64,000 nucleotides of DNA from an uncultured Alphaproteobacteria bacterium (lineage in GTDB: Bacteria; Pseudomonadota; Alphaproteobacteria; Micropepsales; Micropepsaceae), in NCBI GenBank assembly GCA_902825865.1, contig CADECX010000008.1, positions 20,211 to 84,210 of the forward strand. The letters are read 5' to 3'. Each line of letters opens with the position of its first letter. Positions within the stretch are counted from its first letter, which is position 1. A program made the position numbers and the translations under genes. The notes beneath the pieces were generated by a model. That model worked only from the letters and a program-made list of their open reading frames with translations. It was not told where the DNA came from and did not search any database. Shown piece after piece: positions 52,869 to 64,000 of the stretch.

Positions 52869-53666
52869 CTAGGCCGGCTTGCGGAAGCGCAGGGTCATGC
52901 GGTCGCTTTCCCCGATCGCGTCATACTTGGCGCGGTCAAAGCCAGCCGGACTGGGCTTGTCCTTTTCGTTGCTGGTGCGCGACGGCGGCAAGGTCCAGAC
53001 GCCGAAAGGATGGTCCTTGGTGTCCTTGGGGTTGGCGTTGATCTCGGAGCGGGCTTCCAGCTTGAAACCGGCCTTGGTGGCCAGGTCGATCACACGCTGG
53101 GTGGAGACATAGCCGTTGCTCAGATTGGGGGCTTCCGGCTTGGGATCGGCGCGATGCTCCTCGAACGCCAGAATCCCGCCCGGCTTCAGCACGGCATAAA
53201 AATCCGTCATCGCCTTGTCAGCAAAACCGCCCGGAACCCAGTTGTGAAGATTTCGCGCCGTGAGCACCAGATCGGCGCTGGCGGGCGCGCCCAGGGCGCC
53301 GGAATCCTTGTTGAACAAGGTGTAGTGGATGGGGCCATAGACAGCCGCATTGCTGAACTTTGCGGGCAACCTTTGGTCGGGGCGGCCGGTGGCGGCGATG
53401 TAATGACCGCCGGTCTCCTTGGCATAAGGCGCCAGGATTTCGCTCCAATAACCGCCGCCTGGGGCGATCTCGATCACAGTCTGGCCGGGCTTGAGACCCC
53501 AGAACTCCAGGCTGGCGGCGGGACGGCGGGCGCCGTCGCGCGCGCTGCTCTCAGGCGAGCGGCCAGGTCCGGCAACCGCCGCGGTCAGTTTGGCATCGGC
53601 GGCAAAAGCGGAAATCGGCAGCAGGCCCGTCAAGGCTACAGCTAGTAGCACGGCACGCAATGTCAT
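52869..53666 (-). CDS. Exported SAM-methyltransferase-like protein
   Basis: 265 residues. Signal peptide (LRAVLLAVALTGLLPISAFA) ahead of a class I methyltransferase fold: motif I VIEIAPGGGYWSEILAPYAKE, LVLTARNLHNW, YAVLKPGGILAFEEHRA. The signal peptide is odd, because SAM is cytoplasmic; a recurrent bacterial family with this arrangement exists and its activity is unproven. Full length with an intact glycine motif. Confidence 0.82.
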   Translation of the reverse strand: MTLRAVLLAVALTGLLPISAFAADAKLTAAVAGPGRSPESSARDGARRPAASLEFWGLKPGQTVIEIAPGGGYWSEILAPYAKETGGHYIAATGRPDQRLPAKFSNAAVYGPIHYTLFNKDSGALGAPASADLVLTARNLHNWVPGGFADKAMTDFYAVLKPGGILAFEEHRADPKPEAPNLSNGYVSTQRVIDLATKAGFKLEARSEINANPKDTKDHPFGVWTLPPSRTSNEKDKPSPAGFDRAKYDAIGESDRMTLRFRKPA

Positions 53667-53912
53667 CAGTCCCTCCCAGGTTTATCTGCCCAAATTGGCG
53701 GCAGGCTGCGGCGAATTTATGTCGAAGCGAGGAGCGTCAGGCCAGGTCCAATGGCGGTACCTCCCCGACAATGACGGTTTTGCAACGCACCATTTTGTCC
53801 CGTTAGCCGCCTGCCCACGGTAAAGCGCGGCTGCGGGGGCGTCCTTCTGGAGAGGCATGCGTTGGGCTAAAAGCCTGATCGATCCGCCCGCCGGGCATAA
53901 AAGGGGACCGAC

Positions 53913-54497
53913 TTGGAAAAACATCGCGTACTGGCCATGACCGACGGTGTGGTGGCGATCATCATCACCATCATGGTGCTGGAATTGAAGGCGCCGGAAG
54001 GCACGGCATGGCACGACCTGCATGAAATATGGCCTGTGTTTCTCGCCTATGTGCTGAGCTTCATCTATGTGGCGATCTACTGGAACAACCATCACCATTA
54101 TTTCCACCTGGTGTCGCGGGTGAATGGCACGGTGATGTGGGCCAATTTCCACCTCTTGTTCTGGCTGTCGCTGATCCCCTTTTCGACCGCCTGGATGGGA
54201 GAGCACGCTTTCGCGCCGGTTCCAACCGCGCTCTATGGCGTCTCCTTGTTCATGCCCGCGCTGGCATGGCTGGTCATGCAAAGGGTGATCATTCGCAGTC
54301 AGGGTGAGGATTCACCCCTGCAAGCCTTTCTGGGACGCGACTTCAAGGGCACGGTGTCCACGATCCTCTACGCGACCGGCATCGGCCTGTCCTTCATCGC
54401 GCCCTGGGCCGCGCTGATCTGCTATGCGGTGGTCACCAGCATCTGGCTGGTGCCCGACCGCCGCATCGAAAAGATGGTGACGGCGCCTGATGCTTAA
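53913..54497 (+). CDS. TMEM175-family potassium channel-like membrane protein
   Basis: 194 residues, about six membrane segments. The first helix carries RVLAMTDGVVAIIITIMVLEL, the DUF1211/TMEM175 equivalent of the filter helix (usual FSDGVFAIA); then YWNNHHHYFH and FWLSLIPFSTAW, also family-typical. Start: TTG 53913, with AGGGGA six bases upstream and no usable ATG. The stop TAA falls within the remnant copy of the ilvD 3' end. Confidence 0.85.
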   Translation: MEKHRVLAMTDGVVAIIITIMVLELKAPEGTAWHDLHEIWPVFLAYVLSFIYVAIYWNNHHHYFHLVSRVNGTVMWANFHLLFWLSLIPFSTAWMGEHAFAPVPTALYGVSLFMPALAWLVMQRVIIRSQGEDSPLQAFLGRDFKGTVSTILYATGIGLSFIAPWAALICYAVVTSIWLVPDRRIEKMVTAPDA

Positions 54498-54550
54498 ATG
54501 TCGGCGTAACAACGCACCTCTTGATCCGCACCAGGCGTGGTCAAGGCGCC
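54494..54550 (-). pseudogene. Remnant copy of an ilvD 3' end
   Basis: 57 bases that match the true ilvD end (54600-54656) at 51 positions and would encode [17 protein letters not shown] plus a stop; ilvD itself has [17 protein letters not shown]. Five of six changes are synonymous (the sixth gives E to Q), so the copy diverged while under coding selection. No upstream ilvD sequence is attached to it. Confidence 0.75.
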
Positions 54551-54599
54551 CGGGAGCGACAGCCAGGCGAGCGAAGCGAAGCCGTCGGCTGCGCGACCA

Positions 54600-56315
54600 T
54601 TAAATGTCCGCGTAACACCGGACCTCTTCATCAGCACCAGGCGTGGTCAAGGCACCGTCGCGCGCCGGTCCGACATTCTTGGCATAACGCGCCAAGGCGC
54701 CGGTCTTGAAACCCGCAGGCTTGGGCTTGAAGGACTTTTTGCGCTCCGCCAGTTCGGCATCGGACAATTCGACATCCATGGTGCCCTTTTCGGCATCGAT
54801 GGTGATGATGTCGCCGTCCTTGATCAGGCCGATGGGGCCCATATCGGCGGCTTCCGGCCCGACATGGCCGACACAAAGCCCGCGCGTCGCGCCCGAGAAG
54901 CGCCCATCGGTGACCAGGGCGATATTCTCCACCCCCTGCCCGTACAGCGCTGCCGTGGTCGAGAGCATCTCACGCATGCCGGGACCGCCCTTGGGACCTT
55001 CCCAGCGGATCACCAGCACATCGCCTTCCTTGTAAGCGCGCTTCTCGACCGCCGCGAAGCAATCCTCCTCACAGTCGAACACCCGCGCCGGACCGCGATG
55101 CTTGATATGCTTGAGGCCCGCGATCTTGACGATGGCGCCTTCGGGCGCCAGCGAGCCGCGCAAGCCCACAACGCCGCCGGTGGGAGCCAGCGCATTCTTT
55201 ACCTCGACCATCACCTTCTGGTCGGGATTGAATTTCACGTCTTTCAGATTCTCCGCCACCGTCTTGCCGGTGACGGTGATGCAGTCGCCATGCAACAGGC
55301 CCGCATCCAGCAGAATGCGCATCAGCATGGGCACGCCGCCGGCTTCCCACATATCCTTGGCGACATATTTGCCGCCGGGCTTGAGCGAGGCGATATAGGG
55401 CGTCTTCTTGAAGATTTCCGCCACATCGAACAGGTCGAACTTGATGCCGGCCTCATTGGCCATGGCGGGCAGATGCAGCGCCGCATTGGTCGATCCGCCG
55501 GTGGCGGCCACGACCATGGCGGCATTCTCGAACGCCTTGCGGGTGCAGATATCGCGCGGGCGCAAATTTTTCGCCACCAGCTCCATCACCGTTTCGCCCG
55601 CCTTGCGCGCGAAGTCGTCGCGGCTGAGAATCTCGGCCGGCGGGCCCGACGAATAAGGCAAGGCAATGCCGATGGCTTCGGCGACGCAGGCCATGGTGTT
55701 GGCGGTGAACTGGCCGCCGCAAGCGCCCGCGCCGGGGCACGCCACTTTTTCCAGCTCGACCAGCTCGCTTGACGGCATCTTGCCGGCGGAATGCTTGCCC
55801 ACGCCCTCGAACACATCCACCACGGTAACGTCCTTGCCGTGGAATTTTCCCGGCATGATCGAGCCGCCATAGAGAAACACGCTGGGCACATTCAGGCGCA
55901 GCATCGCCATCATCATGCCCGGCAAGGATTTGTCGCAGCCGGCGATGCCGACCAGCGCGTCATAGCAATGGCCGCGCATGGTCAGTTCGACGCTGTCGGC
56001 GATCACCTCGCGCGACACCAGCGAGGAGCGCATGCCTTCATGGCCCATGGCGATGCCGTCGGTGACGGTGATGGTGCAAAATTCGCGCGGCGTGCCGCCG
56101 GCCGCCTTGACGCCCTGTTTGGTGGACTGGGCCTGGCGCATCAGCGCGATGTTGCAGGGCGCCGCCTCGTTCCAGCAGCTGGCCACGCCGACAAAGGGCT
56201 GTTGGATCTCCGCTTCCGTCAGCCCCATCGCATAATAATAAGAACGGTGCGGCGCGCGCTCCGGCCCCATGGTGACATGGCGGCTGGGCAGCTTCGACTT
56301 GTCGAATTTGGACAT
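54600..56315 (-). CDS. ilvD: Dihydroxy-acid dehydratase IlvD
   Basis: 571 residues. Branched-chain amino-acid synthesis: dehydrates 2,3-dihydroxy-isovalerate and -methylvalerate. Iron-sulfur Cys in [23 protein letters not shown] and [15 protein letters not shown]-terminal [19 protein letters not shown]. Sugar-acid dehydratases (EDD, and pentonate types) are related, but the sequence fits IlvD. Divergent from katG across 176 bases. Confidence 0.92.
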   Translation of the reverse strand: MSKFDKSKLPSRHVTMGPERAPHRSYYYAMGLTEAEIQQPFVGVASCWNEAAPCNIALMRQAQSTKQGVKAAGGTPREFCTITVTDGIAMGHEGMRSSLVSREVIADSVELTMRGHCYDALVGIAGCDKSLPGMMMAMLRLNVPSVFLYGGSIMPGKFHGKDVTVVDVFEGVGKHSAGKMPSSELVELEKVACPGAGACGGQFTANTMACVAEAIGIALPYSSGPPAEILSRDDFARKAGETVMELVAKNLRPRDICTRKAFENAAMVVAATGGSTNAALHLPAMANEAGIKFDLFDVAEIFKKTPYIASLKPGGKYVAKDMWEAGGVPMLMRILLDAGLLHGDCITVTGKTVAENLKDVKFNPDQKVMVEVKNALAPTGGVVGLRGSLAPEGAIVKIAGLKHIKHRGPARVFDCEEDCFAAVEKRAYKEGDVLVIRWEGPKGGPGMREMLSTTAALYGQGVENIALVTDGRFSGATRGLCVGHVGPEAADMGPIGLIKDGDIITIDAEKGTMDVELSDAELAERKKSFKPKPAGFKTGALARYAKNVGPARDGALTTPGADEEVRCYADI

Positions 56316-56410
56316 AAAATTTCCCTGAGAGCGGCAAAACCGGGCGGACTATTGCTGGACCGCCTCCCCGGCTCAAGCCGGATTTCAGGATGGCGGCTCT
56401 GCGTCACGCC

Positions 56411-58690
<2,280 letters not shown>

Positions 58691-58712
58691 GGGGATTGGC
58701 TTGAATGAAAAA

Positions 58713-58741
58713 GCCCCGGATCGCATATCGCGATCCGGGGC
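58713..58741 (-). terminator. Intrinsic terminator between katG and the glycine-zipper gene
   Basis: Twelve-pair stem GCCCCGGATCGC/GCGATCCGGGGC with loop ATATC; on the minus strand it is followed by TTTTT (58712-58708). It ends the glycine-zipper transcript and may also serve katG as a weaker bidirectional stop. Confidence 0.85.
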
Positions 58742-58760
58742 CCTTCATGGAATTGCCGTC

Positions 58761-59090
58761 TTAGTAGTAGTGACGGCGGCCGTCGCGGCCGATGTAATAA
58801 TCTTCGCGGGTTTCACGGCGATACTCCCGGCGCTCTTGCGCACGGGCGGCGCGGCGGCAATCGGCGCGATTGTTGGAATGGCCGATGCTGTTGCCGATCA
58901 AGCCGCCGGCAACGCCGCCAACCGCGGCGCCGACGATGCTGTTCGAGGCAAGGCCGCCGACCAGCGCGCCCGAACCGGCGCCCAAGATGGTCTCGGTCGA
59001 AGCGTCGTTGTTGCAAGCCGCTGAAGCGGAGATCGTCCCCGCGCCCAGAGCAATAGCCGCTGCCGCTGCAATCTGTGCCAAACGTTTCAT
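58761..59090 (-). CDS. Small exported glycine-zipper protein
   Basis: 109 residues. Signal peptide (LAQIAAAAAIALGAGTISASA), a glycine-zipper helix (GAGSGALVGGLASNSIVGAAVGG-type spacing, residues about 35-68) and a basic, Arg/Tyr-rich tail ending RDGRRHYY. Similar to YMGG/17-kDa-type surface proteins. Start ATG 59090 with GGGAG upstream; longer versions lack a signal peptide. Followed by a strong terminator. Confidence 0.85.
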   Translation of the reverse strand: MKRLAQIAAAAAIALGAGTISASAACNNDASTETILGAGSGALVGGLASNSIVGAAVGGVAGGLIGNSIGHSNNRADCRRAARAQERREYRRETREDYYIGRDGRRHYY

Positions 59091-59232
59091 TTTGAATCTC
59101 CCAATTGCGTCCCAATGACCAGGACGGAAACGTACCGTCCGGCCCAAGGTTCCCTTCAAGCTTTCCTGGCGATCAAGGCGCAATTGGTCAGCAAACAAGG
59201 CGCTTTTCGGGCAGCACAAAATCCCTTTGAAA

Positions 59233-60351
59233 TCAGGCCGGTTCCAGCACCGCAGGATAATCGGTATAGCCGTGCGGACCGGGGGAATAGAAAGTCGCCG
59301 TGTCCCAATTGTTCAGCGGCAGGCCTTGCGCGAATCGCTTGGGCAGATCGGGATTGGCGATAAACAATTTTCCGAACGCCACCGCATCGGCCCTGCCCTC
59401 GGCGATGGCGCTTTGCGCGCTGGCCTGGGTGAAGCCTTCATTGGCGATGAAGGCGCCGCCGAATGCCGCCTTGATCGCCGGGCTGATGCTTTCGCGATTT
59501 TTGATTTCGCGCGGACGTCCCTGGCTGTCCACCAATTTGGTATCGGGCGTGATTTCGGCCTCGCGGGCGGCGATCCAACCGAGTTTGCGCGCACCCAATT
59601 GGCGCGCGACATAGGTGAAGGTGCCCAGCCGGTCGCTGTCGCCCATGTCGTGACTGTCCATGCGCGGCGCCAGATGCATGCCGACGCGATCGGCGCCCCA
59701 CACGGCGATGCAGGCGTCGGCGACCTCCAGCATCAGCCGGGCGCGGTTCTGCAGCGGCCCGCCATAATCGTCGCCGCGCTTGTTGGTGGAATCCTGCAGA
59801 AACTGATCCAGCAGATAGCCGTTGGCGCCATGAATATGCACGCCGTCGAAACCGGCCTTGAGGGCATTCTCCGCCCCGCGCCGGAAAGCACCGATGATGG
59901 CGGGAATTTCTTCCCGCTCCAGGGCGCGCGGGGTGACGAATTCCTTTTCCGGCCGCACCAGCGAGACACGGCCCGCGGGCCGCACCGCGCTGGGCGCTTC
60001 CGGCAGCGCGCCATTCAGAAACAGCGGATCGGAAACCCGCCCGACATGCCAAAGCTGCAGCACCATCTTGCTGCCGGCGTCATGCACCGCCTGGGTGATT
60101 TTCTTCCAGCCTGCCGTCTGTTCGTCCGACCAGATACCCGGGGTGGCGGCATAACCGACGCCCATGGGCGAAACCGAAGTCGCTTCCGAAATGATGAGGC
60201 CCGCGCCGGCGCGCTGGACGTAATATTCTTCCTGCAACTGTGTGGGCACACGTGCGTCGGGGGTGGCGCGGCTGCGGGTCAGCGGCGCCATGATGATGCG
60301 GTTGGACAGCTGGAGCGCCCCCAGCTTCAGGGGATCGAACAAGGTGGGCAT
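59233..60351 (-). CDS. Old-yellow-enzyme family alkene reductase
   Basis: 372 residues. FMN TIM barrel: LFDPLKLGALQLSNRIIMAPLTRSRA, VQLWHVGRVSD, GFDGVHIHGANGYLLDQFLQ, RRGDDYGG-type motif (KRGDDYGG) and a C-terminal GRADAVAFGKLFIANPDLP. Reduces activated C=C bonds using NAD(P)H, NemA/XenB-like. GAGG precedes ATG. Downstream of valS start direction, same strand, 78-base gap to valS. Confidence 0.93.
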   Translation of the reverse strand: MPTLFDPLKLGALQLSNRIIMAPLTRSRATPDARVPTQLQEEYYVQRAGAGLIISEATSVSPMGVGYAATPGIWSDEQTAGWKKITQAVHDAGSKMVLQLWHVGRVSDPLFLNGALPEAPSAVRPAGRVSLVRPEKEFVTPRALEREEIPAIIGAFRRGAENALKAGFDGVHIHGANGYLLDQFLQDSTNKRGDDYGGPLQNRARLMLEVADACIAVWGADRVGMHLAPRMDSHDMGDSDRLGTFTYVARQLGARKLGWIAAREAEITPDTKLVDSQGRPREIKNRESISPAIKAAFGGAFIANEGFTQASAQSAIAEGRADAVAFGKLFIANPDLPKRFAQGLPLNNWDTATFYSPGPHGYTDYPAVLEPA

Positions 60352-60429
60352 GGAACCTCGAACACTTCGACAACGGTCTAAGAGTTAGGGATCGCCCGGG
60401 CCGTCTGCAACCGCGTGGCCGTCAGGGTT

Positions 60430-63057
60430 TTAGGCCAATCGTCCAATTGCGTCGGTCAGCCGCACCGCCAGGGCGGCGGCCTCAGCGCGCTTTTCCCGCT
60501 GTTCCGCCAGGACGTCTTCCGGCGCCTTGGCGACAAACTGCTCATTCGAGAGCTTGGCGTCAAAGCGGGCGATCTCGTCCTGGGTTTTCTTCAGGTCCTT
60601 TTCCAGCCGCGCCCGTTCCTTGGCGAAATCGATCACATCGCCCAGCGGCAAAGCCACAACCGCCTCGCCCAGCACGAATTGGGCCGAGCCTTTGGGAATG
60701 GCATCCGCCGGATCGGCCTGGGTGAGCCGGGCCAGAGTCATGATCACATCCTTGTTGCGCGCCAGCCGTTCCTTGGCGGTGGCATCCGCCCCGGTCAGCA
60801 CCAGCGGAATTCGCGCGCCCGCGGGGACGTTCATTTCCGAGCGTACCGAACGAACGCCCTTGATCAGCTCGATCACCCAATGCATTTCCGCACTGGCCGC
60901 CGCGGCGCCCTGCGCCTTGACTGTCGGCCACTGCGCCACCACCAGCAGGCTGTCGCGCGGCACAACGGCGGTCGCCGCCCACAATTCCTCGGTGATGAAG
61001 GGCATGAAGGGATGCAGCAGTTTCAGAATCTGGTCGCGCGCCCAGGCAGTCGTGGCCCGTGTCTCGGCCTTGGCCGCCTCACTGCCGGTTTGGAAAATCG
61101 GCTTGGTGATCTCGACATACCAGTCGCAGAAAATGTCATAGACGAAATGATAGGCGGCATTGGCGGCGTCATTGAAGCGCAGCGCCTCAATGGAGGCCGT
61201 GACCTCGGCCACCGCATTGGCGGTTTCCGCCACGATCCATTGGTTGACCGTCTGCGACACGGTTGCGGGATCAAAGCCCGGCACGGTGACGCAGCCATTC
61301 ATTTCGCAGAAGCGCGACGTGTTCCACAATTTGGTCGCGAAGTTGCGCCCCGCTTCCACCCGCGTCGGGCCGATGCGCATGTCGCGGCTTTGCCCGGCGG
61401 CTTGCGCCAGGGTGAAACGCAGCGCGTCGGCGCCGAACTCATCGATCAGGGTGATGGGATCGACCACATTGCCCTTGGTCTTGGACATTTTCGCGCCCTG
61501 CTCGTCCAGCACGCGATTGTGGATCAGCACCGTGTCGAACGGCACCTTCCCCAGGAAATGAATGCCCATCATCATCATGCGGGCGACCCAGAAAAAGATG
61601 ATGTCGAAACCGGTCACCAGCACATTGGTGGGATAATAGCGGTCCAGCTCCTTGGTCTGGTCCGGCCAGCCCAAGGTGGAAAACGGCCACAGCGCCGAGG
61701 AGAACCAGGTGTCCAGCACATCGGGATCGCGGGTCAGCGCCTTGCCGCCGGCCTGCTTTGCCGCCTCTTCTTCCGTCTCGGCGCAATAAATCTTGCCGTC
61801 CGCGTCATACCAGACCGGAATCTGATGACCCCACCAGAGCTGGCGCGAGATGCACCAGGGCCGGATGTTGCGCAGCCAGCTGAAATAGACATTGGCCCAA
61901 TTTTCGGGGACGAATTTGGTCTCGCCCTTTTCGACGGCGGCGATCGCCTTGTCGGCCAGAGGCTGGACATTCAAATACCATTGTTCGGTGAGGAAGGGCT
62001 CCAACACCACCGTCTTGGTCTTTTCGTCATGCGGCACCGCATGGGTGATAGGCTCGCTCTTGTCCAGAAGCCCAGCGGCTTCCAGGTCGGCGACGATCTT
62101 CTTGCGCGCCGCCTCGCGTGACAGGCCGCGATAGGGCGCGGGCACGTCATTGTTGAGCGTGCCATCCTTGTTGATGATGTTGATCAGCGGCAGCTTGTGG
62201 CGCTTGCCGACCTCGAAATCGTTGAAGTCATGGCCTGGTGTTATCTTGACCGCGCCGGTGCCTTTCTCCGGATCGGAATGCAAGTCGGCGATGATGGGGA
62301 TGTGGCGCCCGGTCAGCGGCAGGATCGCGGTCTTGCCGACCACCGCCTTGTAACGCGCGTCATCGGGATGCACCGCCACCGCCGTGTCGCCCAGCATGGT
62401 CTCGGGCCGCGTGGTGGCGATGGTGATGAACTGATCGCTATCCTCGATGGGGTATTTGATGTGCCAGAGATGGCCCTTGATCTCGATACTCTCGACTTCC
62501 AGGTCCGACACCGCCGTCTGCAGGCGGGGATCCCAGTTGACCAGGCGCTTGTCCTTGTAGATCAGCCCCTGCTTGTAGAGCTCAACGAACACTTTGAGGA
62601 CGGCGCGGCTCAGCCCCTCGTCCATGGTGAAGCGTTCGCGGCTCCAATCGGCGCTGGCGCCCAGCCGGTGCTGCTGCTCGACAATCGCGCCGCCGGACTC
62701 GGCCTTCCACTTCCACACTTCTTCCAGGAATTTCTCGCGGCCCAGGCCGAGGCGCGACATCTGCCGCTCGGCCAGCTGGCGCTCGACGATCAACTGGGTG
62801 GCGATGCCGGCATGGTCGGTGCCGGGCTGCCACAGCACATCCTTGCCGCGCATGCGCTCGAAGCGTGCCAGGATATCCTGCAGGCTGTTGTTCAGGGCGT
62901 GGCCGATATGCAGCCGGCCGGTGACATTGGGCGGCGGAATGACGATGGAGAAGGCCTCGGCATCCGGGCGGGTGCCGCAGGCAAAGGCGCCGGAGGCCTT
63001 CCATTGCGCGGCGATGCGCTTTTCCACGTCCTGGGGATTGAAGGTCTTTTCGAGCAT
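60430..63057 (-). CDS. valS: Valyl-tRNA synthetase
   Basis: 875 residues. Class I signatures: HIGH-equivalent GRLHIGHALNNS near residue 45 and KMSKS-equivalent MSKTKGNVVDP near 525; editing domain (TTRPETMLGDTAVAVHP), anticodon-binding domain and the C-terminal coiled coil (EKDLKKTQDEIARFDAKL). Start ATG 63057 (MLEKTFNPQDVEKRI) is the usual N-terminus. Adjacent to popZ, as in many alphaproteobacteria. Confidence 0.97.
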   Translation of the reverse strand: MLEKTFNPQDVEKRIAAQWKASGAFACGTRPDAEAFSIVIPPPNVTGRLHIGHALNNSLQDILARFERMRGKDVLWQPGTDHAGIATQLIVERQLAERQMSRLGLGREKFLEEVWKWKAESGGAIVEQQHRLGASADWSRERFTMDEGLSRAVLKVFVELYKQGLIYKDKRLVNWDPRLQTAVSDLEVESIEIKGHLWHIKYPIEDSDQFITIATTRPETMLGDTAVAVHPDDARYKAVVGKTAILPLTGRHIPIIADLHSDPEKGTGAVKITPGHDFNDFEVGKRHKLPLINIINKDGTLNNDVPAPYRGLSREAARKKIVADLEAAGLLDKSEPITHAVPHDEKTKTVVLEPFLTEQWYLNVQPLADKAIAAVEKGETKFVPENWANVYFSWLRNIRPWCISRQLWWGHQIPVWYDADGKIYCAETEEEAAKQAGGKALTRDPDVLDTWFSSALWPFSTLGWPDQTKELDRYYPTNVLVTGFDIIFFWVARMMMMGIHFLGKVPFDTVLIHNRVLDEQGAKMSKTKGNVVDPITLIDEFGADALRFTLAQAAGQSRDMRIGPTRVEAGRNFATKLWNTSRFCEMNGCVTVPGFDPATVSQTVNQWIVAETANAVAEVTASIEALRFNDAANAAYHFVYDIFCDWYVEITKPIFQTGSEAAKAETRATTAWARDQILKLLHPFMPFITEELWAATAVVPRDSLLVVAQWPTVKAQGAAAASAEMHWVIELIKGVRSVRSEMNVPAGARIPLVLTGADATAKERLARNKDVIMTLARLTQADPADAIPKGSAQFVLGEAVVALPLGDVIDFAKERARLEKDLKKTQDEIARFDAKLSNEQFVAKAPEDVLAEQREKRAEAAALAVRLTDAIGRLA

Positions 63058-63130
63058 GTTGAATCCGCAATTCCAGGGTGGAATTGAGGGCAATTTGCTT
63101 CCCGGTCAAGTCCGACGCTGGTATTTGGCA

Positions 63131-63160
63131 TGGATGGCCGGCTCAAGGCCGGCAATGGAG
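63131..63160. repeat. REP-like palindrome, family 1, unit c
   Basis: 30 bp, TGGATGGCCGGC...CAATGGAG, differing from unit b (32432) at one base. Single unit in the popZ-valS gap. Confidence 0.8.
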
Positions 63161-63167
63161 GGTATTT

Positions 63168-63785
63168 TTAGCGCTTGGTTCCGCGCGCTTTGACGACCCG
63201 TTCCACCTCAGCCCGGACAGCGCCTTCCAGTAGGGCGGGGAAATGCTCGTCCATCCATTCGCGGATCAGCGGCTTCATGCCCTCGATCACCGTGCTGGAA
63301 TTGTCGGCGATATATTTCCGCAGCACCGGCTCGAAGCTTTCGCGCACCGCGCGTTCAAATACATTTTCGACGGTCGCGCCGTCGATCGGGGCCAAGGCAG
63401 GCGCCGCCGCGCGCACCGGGGCTACGGGTTCCGGCTCGTCCGGAATGGAATTGAACGTGTCCTCCATCGCCTTGCGGGTCTGATCGGAGAAAATATCGGA
63501 ATGGGGCGCGGGGGCGACATTCTCAAACACGATTTCCTCCACGGGTTCGGGCGCGGCCGGGACCGGCGCTTGGACTTCCTCAGTCAGTTCCAGCACATCC
63601 TCATAGACAGGCTGGGGTGCCGGAGCGGGCGCGACGGGAGCAGGAGCAACGGCAGGAGCGGCAGCGGCCGGAGCAGGCGCCGCGGCCTCGACGCCGGCAG
63701 GAGCTTCCGGCGCATCCTCGGAAATAATCTTGCGAATGGAGGCAAGGATTTCCTCCATGGTCGGCTCATGCTGCGGATTCGACAT
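63168..63785 (-). CDS. popZ: PopZ/DUF2497 polar organising protein
   Basis: 205 residues. N-terminal EPTMEEILASIRKIISEDAPE, an acidic Pro/Ala-rich linker (about 24-90), and a C-terminal helical DUF2497 region (QTRKAMEDTFNSI, LRKYIADNSSTVIEGMKPLIREWMDEHFP). In Caulobacter PopZ self-assembles at the cell pole and anchors ParB/parS. Restricted to Alphaproteobacteria, so it is the best taxonomic marker in the window. Confidence 0.92.
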   Translation of the reverse strand: MSNPQHEPTMEEILASIRKIISEDAPEAPAGVEAAAPAPAAAAPAVAPAPVAPAPAPQPVYEDVLELTEEVQAPVPAAPEPVEEIVFENVAPAPHSDIFSDQTRKAMEDTFNSIPDEPEPVAPVRAAAPALAPIDGATVENVFERAVRESFEPVLRKYIADNSSTVIEGMKPLIREWMDEHFPALLEGAVRAEVERVVKARGTKR

Positions 63786-63894
63786 AGACAGCTCCAGGCA
63801 ACCGCCAGACGAAGCGGCGGAATTTCAGCCTAGGACAGTGATCGTCTCACGGCAAAGATAAAGTTAACAAATGGAACCAGCACGCTCCGGCCCG

Positions 63895-63930
63895 CCTCCC
63901 CCCTCGGCGCGAAGCGCCAGGAGGGGGAGG
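63895..63930. repeat. GC-rich inverted repeat near the right edge
   Basis: Arms CCTCCCCC/GGGGGAGG with an inner GGCGC-GAA-GCGCC stem. REP-like; no gene is seen in 63786-64000. Confidence 0.6.
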
Positions 63931-64000
63931 TGGCCGTAGCAACGCCGTGGCGCGCAGGGTGAGGCTCGCGGCCAAGCGAGCCGAAAGCCGAACAACACCG

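Noticed and set aside
53667..53912. Promoter or small gene between the methyltransferase-like and TMEM175 genes
   Set aside because: No convincing promoter, hairpin or coding frame apart from the TMEM175 ribosome-binding site.
63786..64000. Start of a further gene at the right edge
   Set aside because: Only a GC-rich inverted repeat and unstructured sequence are visible; no supported reading frame.

Overview
The window is high-GC DNA with dense, mostly intergenic-poor operons. A PopZ/DUF2497 gene next to valS, an assimilatory nitrate cluster controlled by NasT/NasS, many TonB/GMC/Tat-type secreted proteins and DUF1592/DUF1552 genes point to an aerobic alphaproteobacterium, probably a soil or plant-litter heterotroph. 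A Rhizomicrobium/Micropepsaceae-like lineage is plausible, but the sequence alone does not fix it. I see no rRNA, tRNA, CRISPR, phage or transposase gene.

Region 1 (1-18762) is a nitrate-assimilation and molybdenum-cofactor island. On the minus strand it holds a porin cut by the window edge, a transketolase-like enzyme, a MOT1-type molybdate transporter behind a ModE-like box, and moaD-moaE-moaB-moaC-moeA. On the plus strand it holds nasT-nasS, then narK-nirB-nirD-nasA-hemD-mobA in one tightly packed operon. Nitrate enters (porin, NarK) and is reduced by NasA (bis-MGD cofactor; MobA and Moa/Moe) and then by NirBD (siroheme; HemD). NasS probably senses nitrate, and the ANTAR protein NasT probably acts on leader RNAs. 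Both the nas operon leader and the porin leader carry a hairpin with a six-base loop of A1/G4 type.

Region 2 (18783-32347) is catabolic: a hyuA-hyuB-D-threonine-aldolase-like operon; a DUF1080 protein facing a GMC oxidoreductase with its gluconate-dehydrogenase subunit-3 partner (candidate 3-keto-glycoside pathway); a secreted NHL protein; an M81 peptidase and an aldehyde dehydrogenase.

Region 3 (32375-44273) has a secreted metallo-beta-lactamase-fold hydrolase, the ankyrin-DUF1552-DUF1592 triad, two amidohydrolases, a secreted esterase, and a four-gene operon (lactonase-like, beta-hydroxyacid dehydrogenase, MFS, ABM monooxygenase).

Region 4 (44274-53666) has a TonB receptor divergent from an envelope module (DUF2807, PadR, HAAS membrane protein, DUF2807), a second GMC/subunit-3 pair, an EamA exporter and an exported methyltransferase-like protein.

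Region 5 (53913-63785) is more housekeeping: TMEM175 channel, ilvD with a diverged copy of its own 3' end beside it, katG behind two Irr/PerR-like palindromes, a glycine-zipper protein, an OYE reductase, valS and popZ.

Several short repeat families are dispersed here: two tandem pairs of about 75-bp bulged palindromes (7115-7281 and 51731-51893), and two REP-like families, each with an inverted pair.
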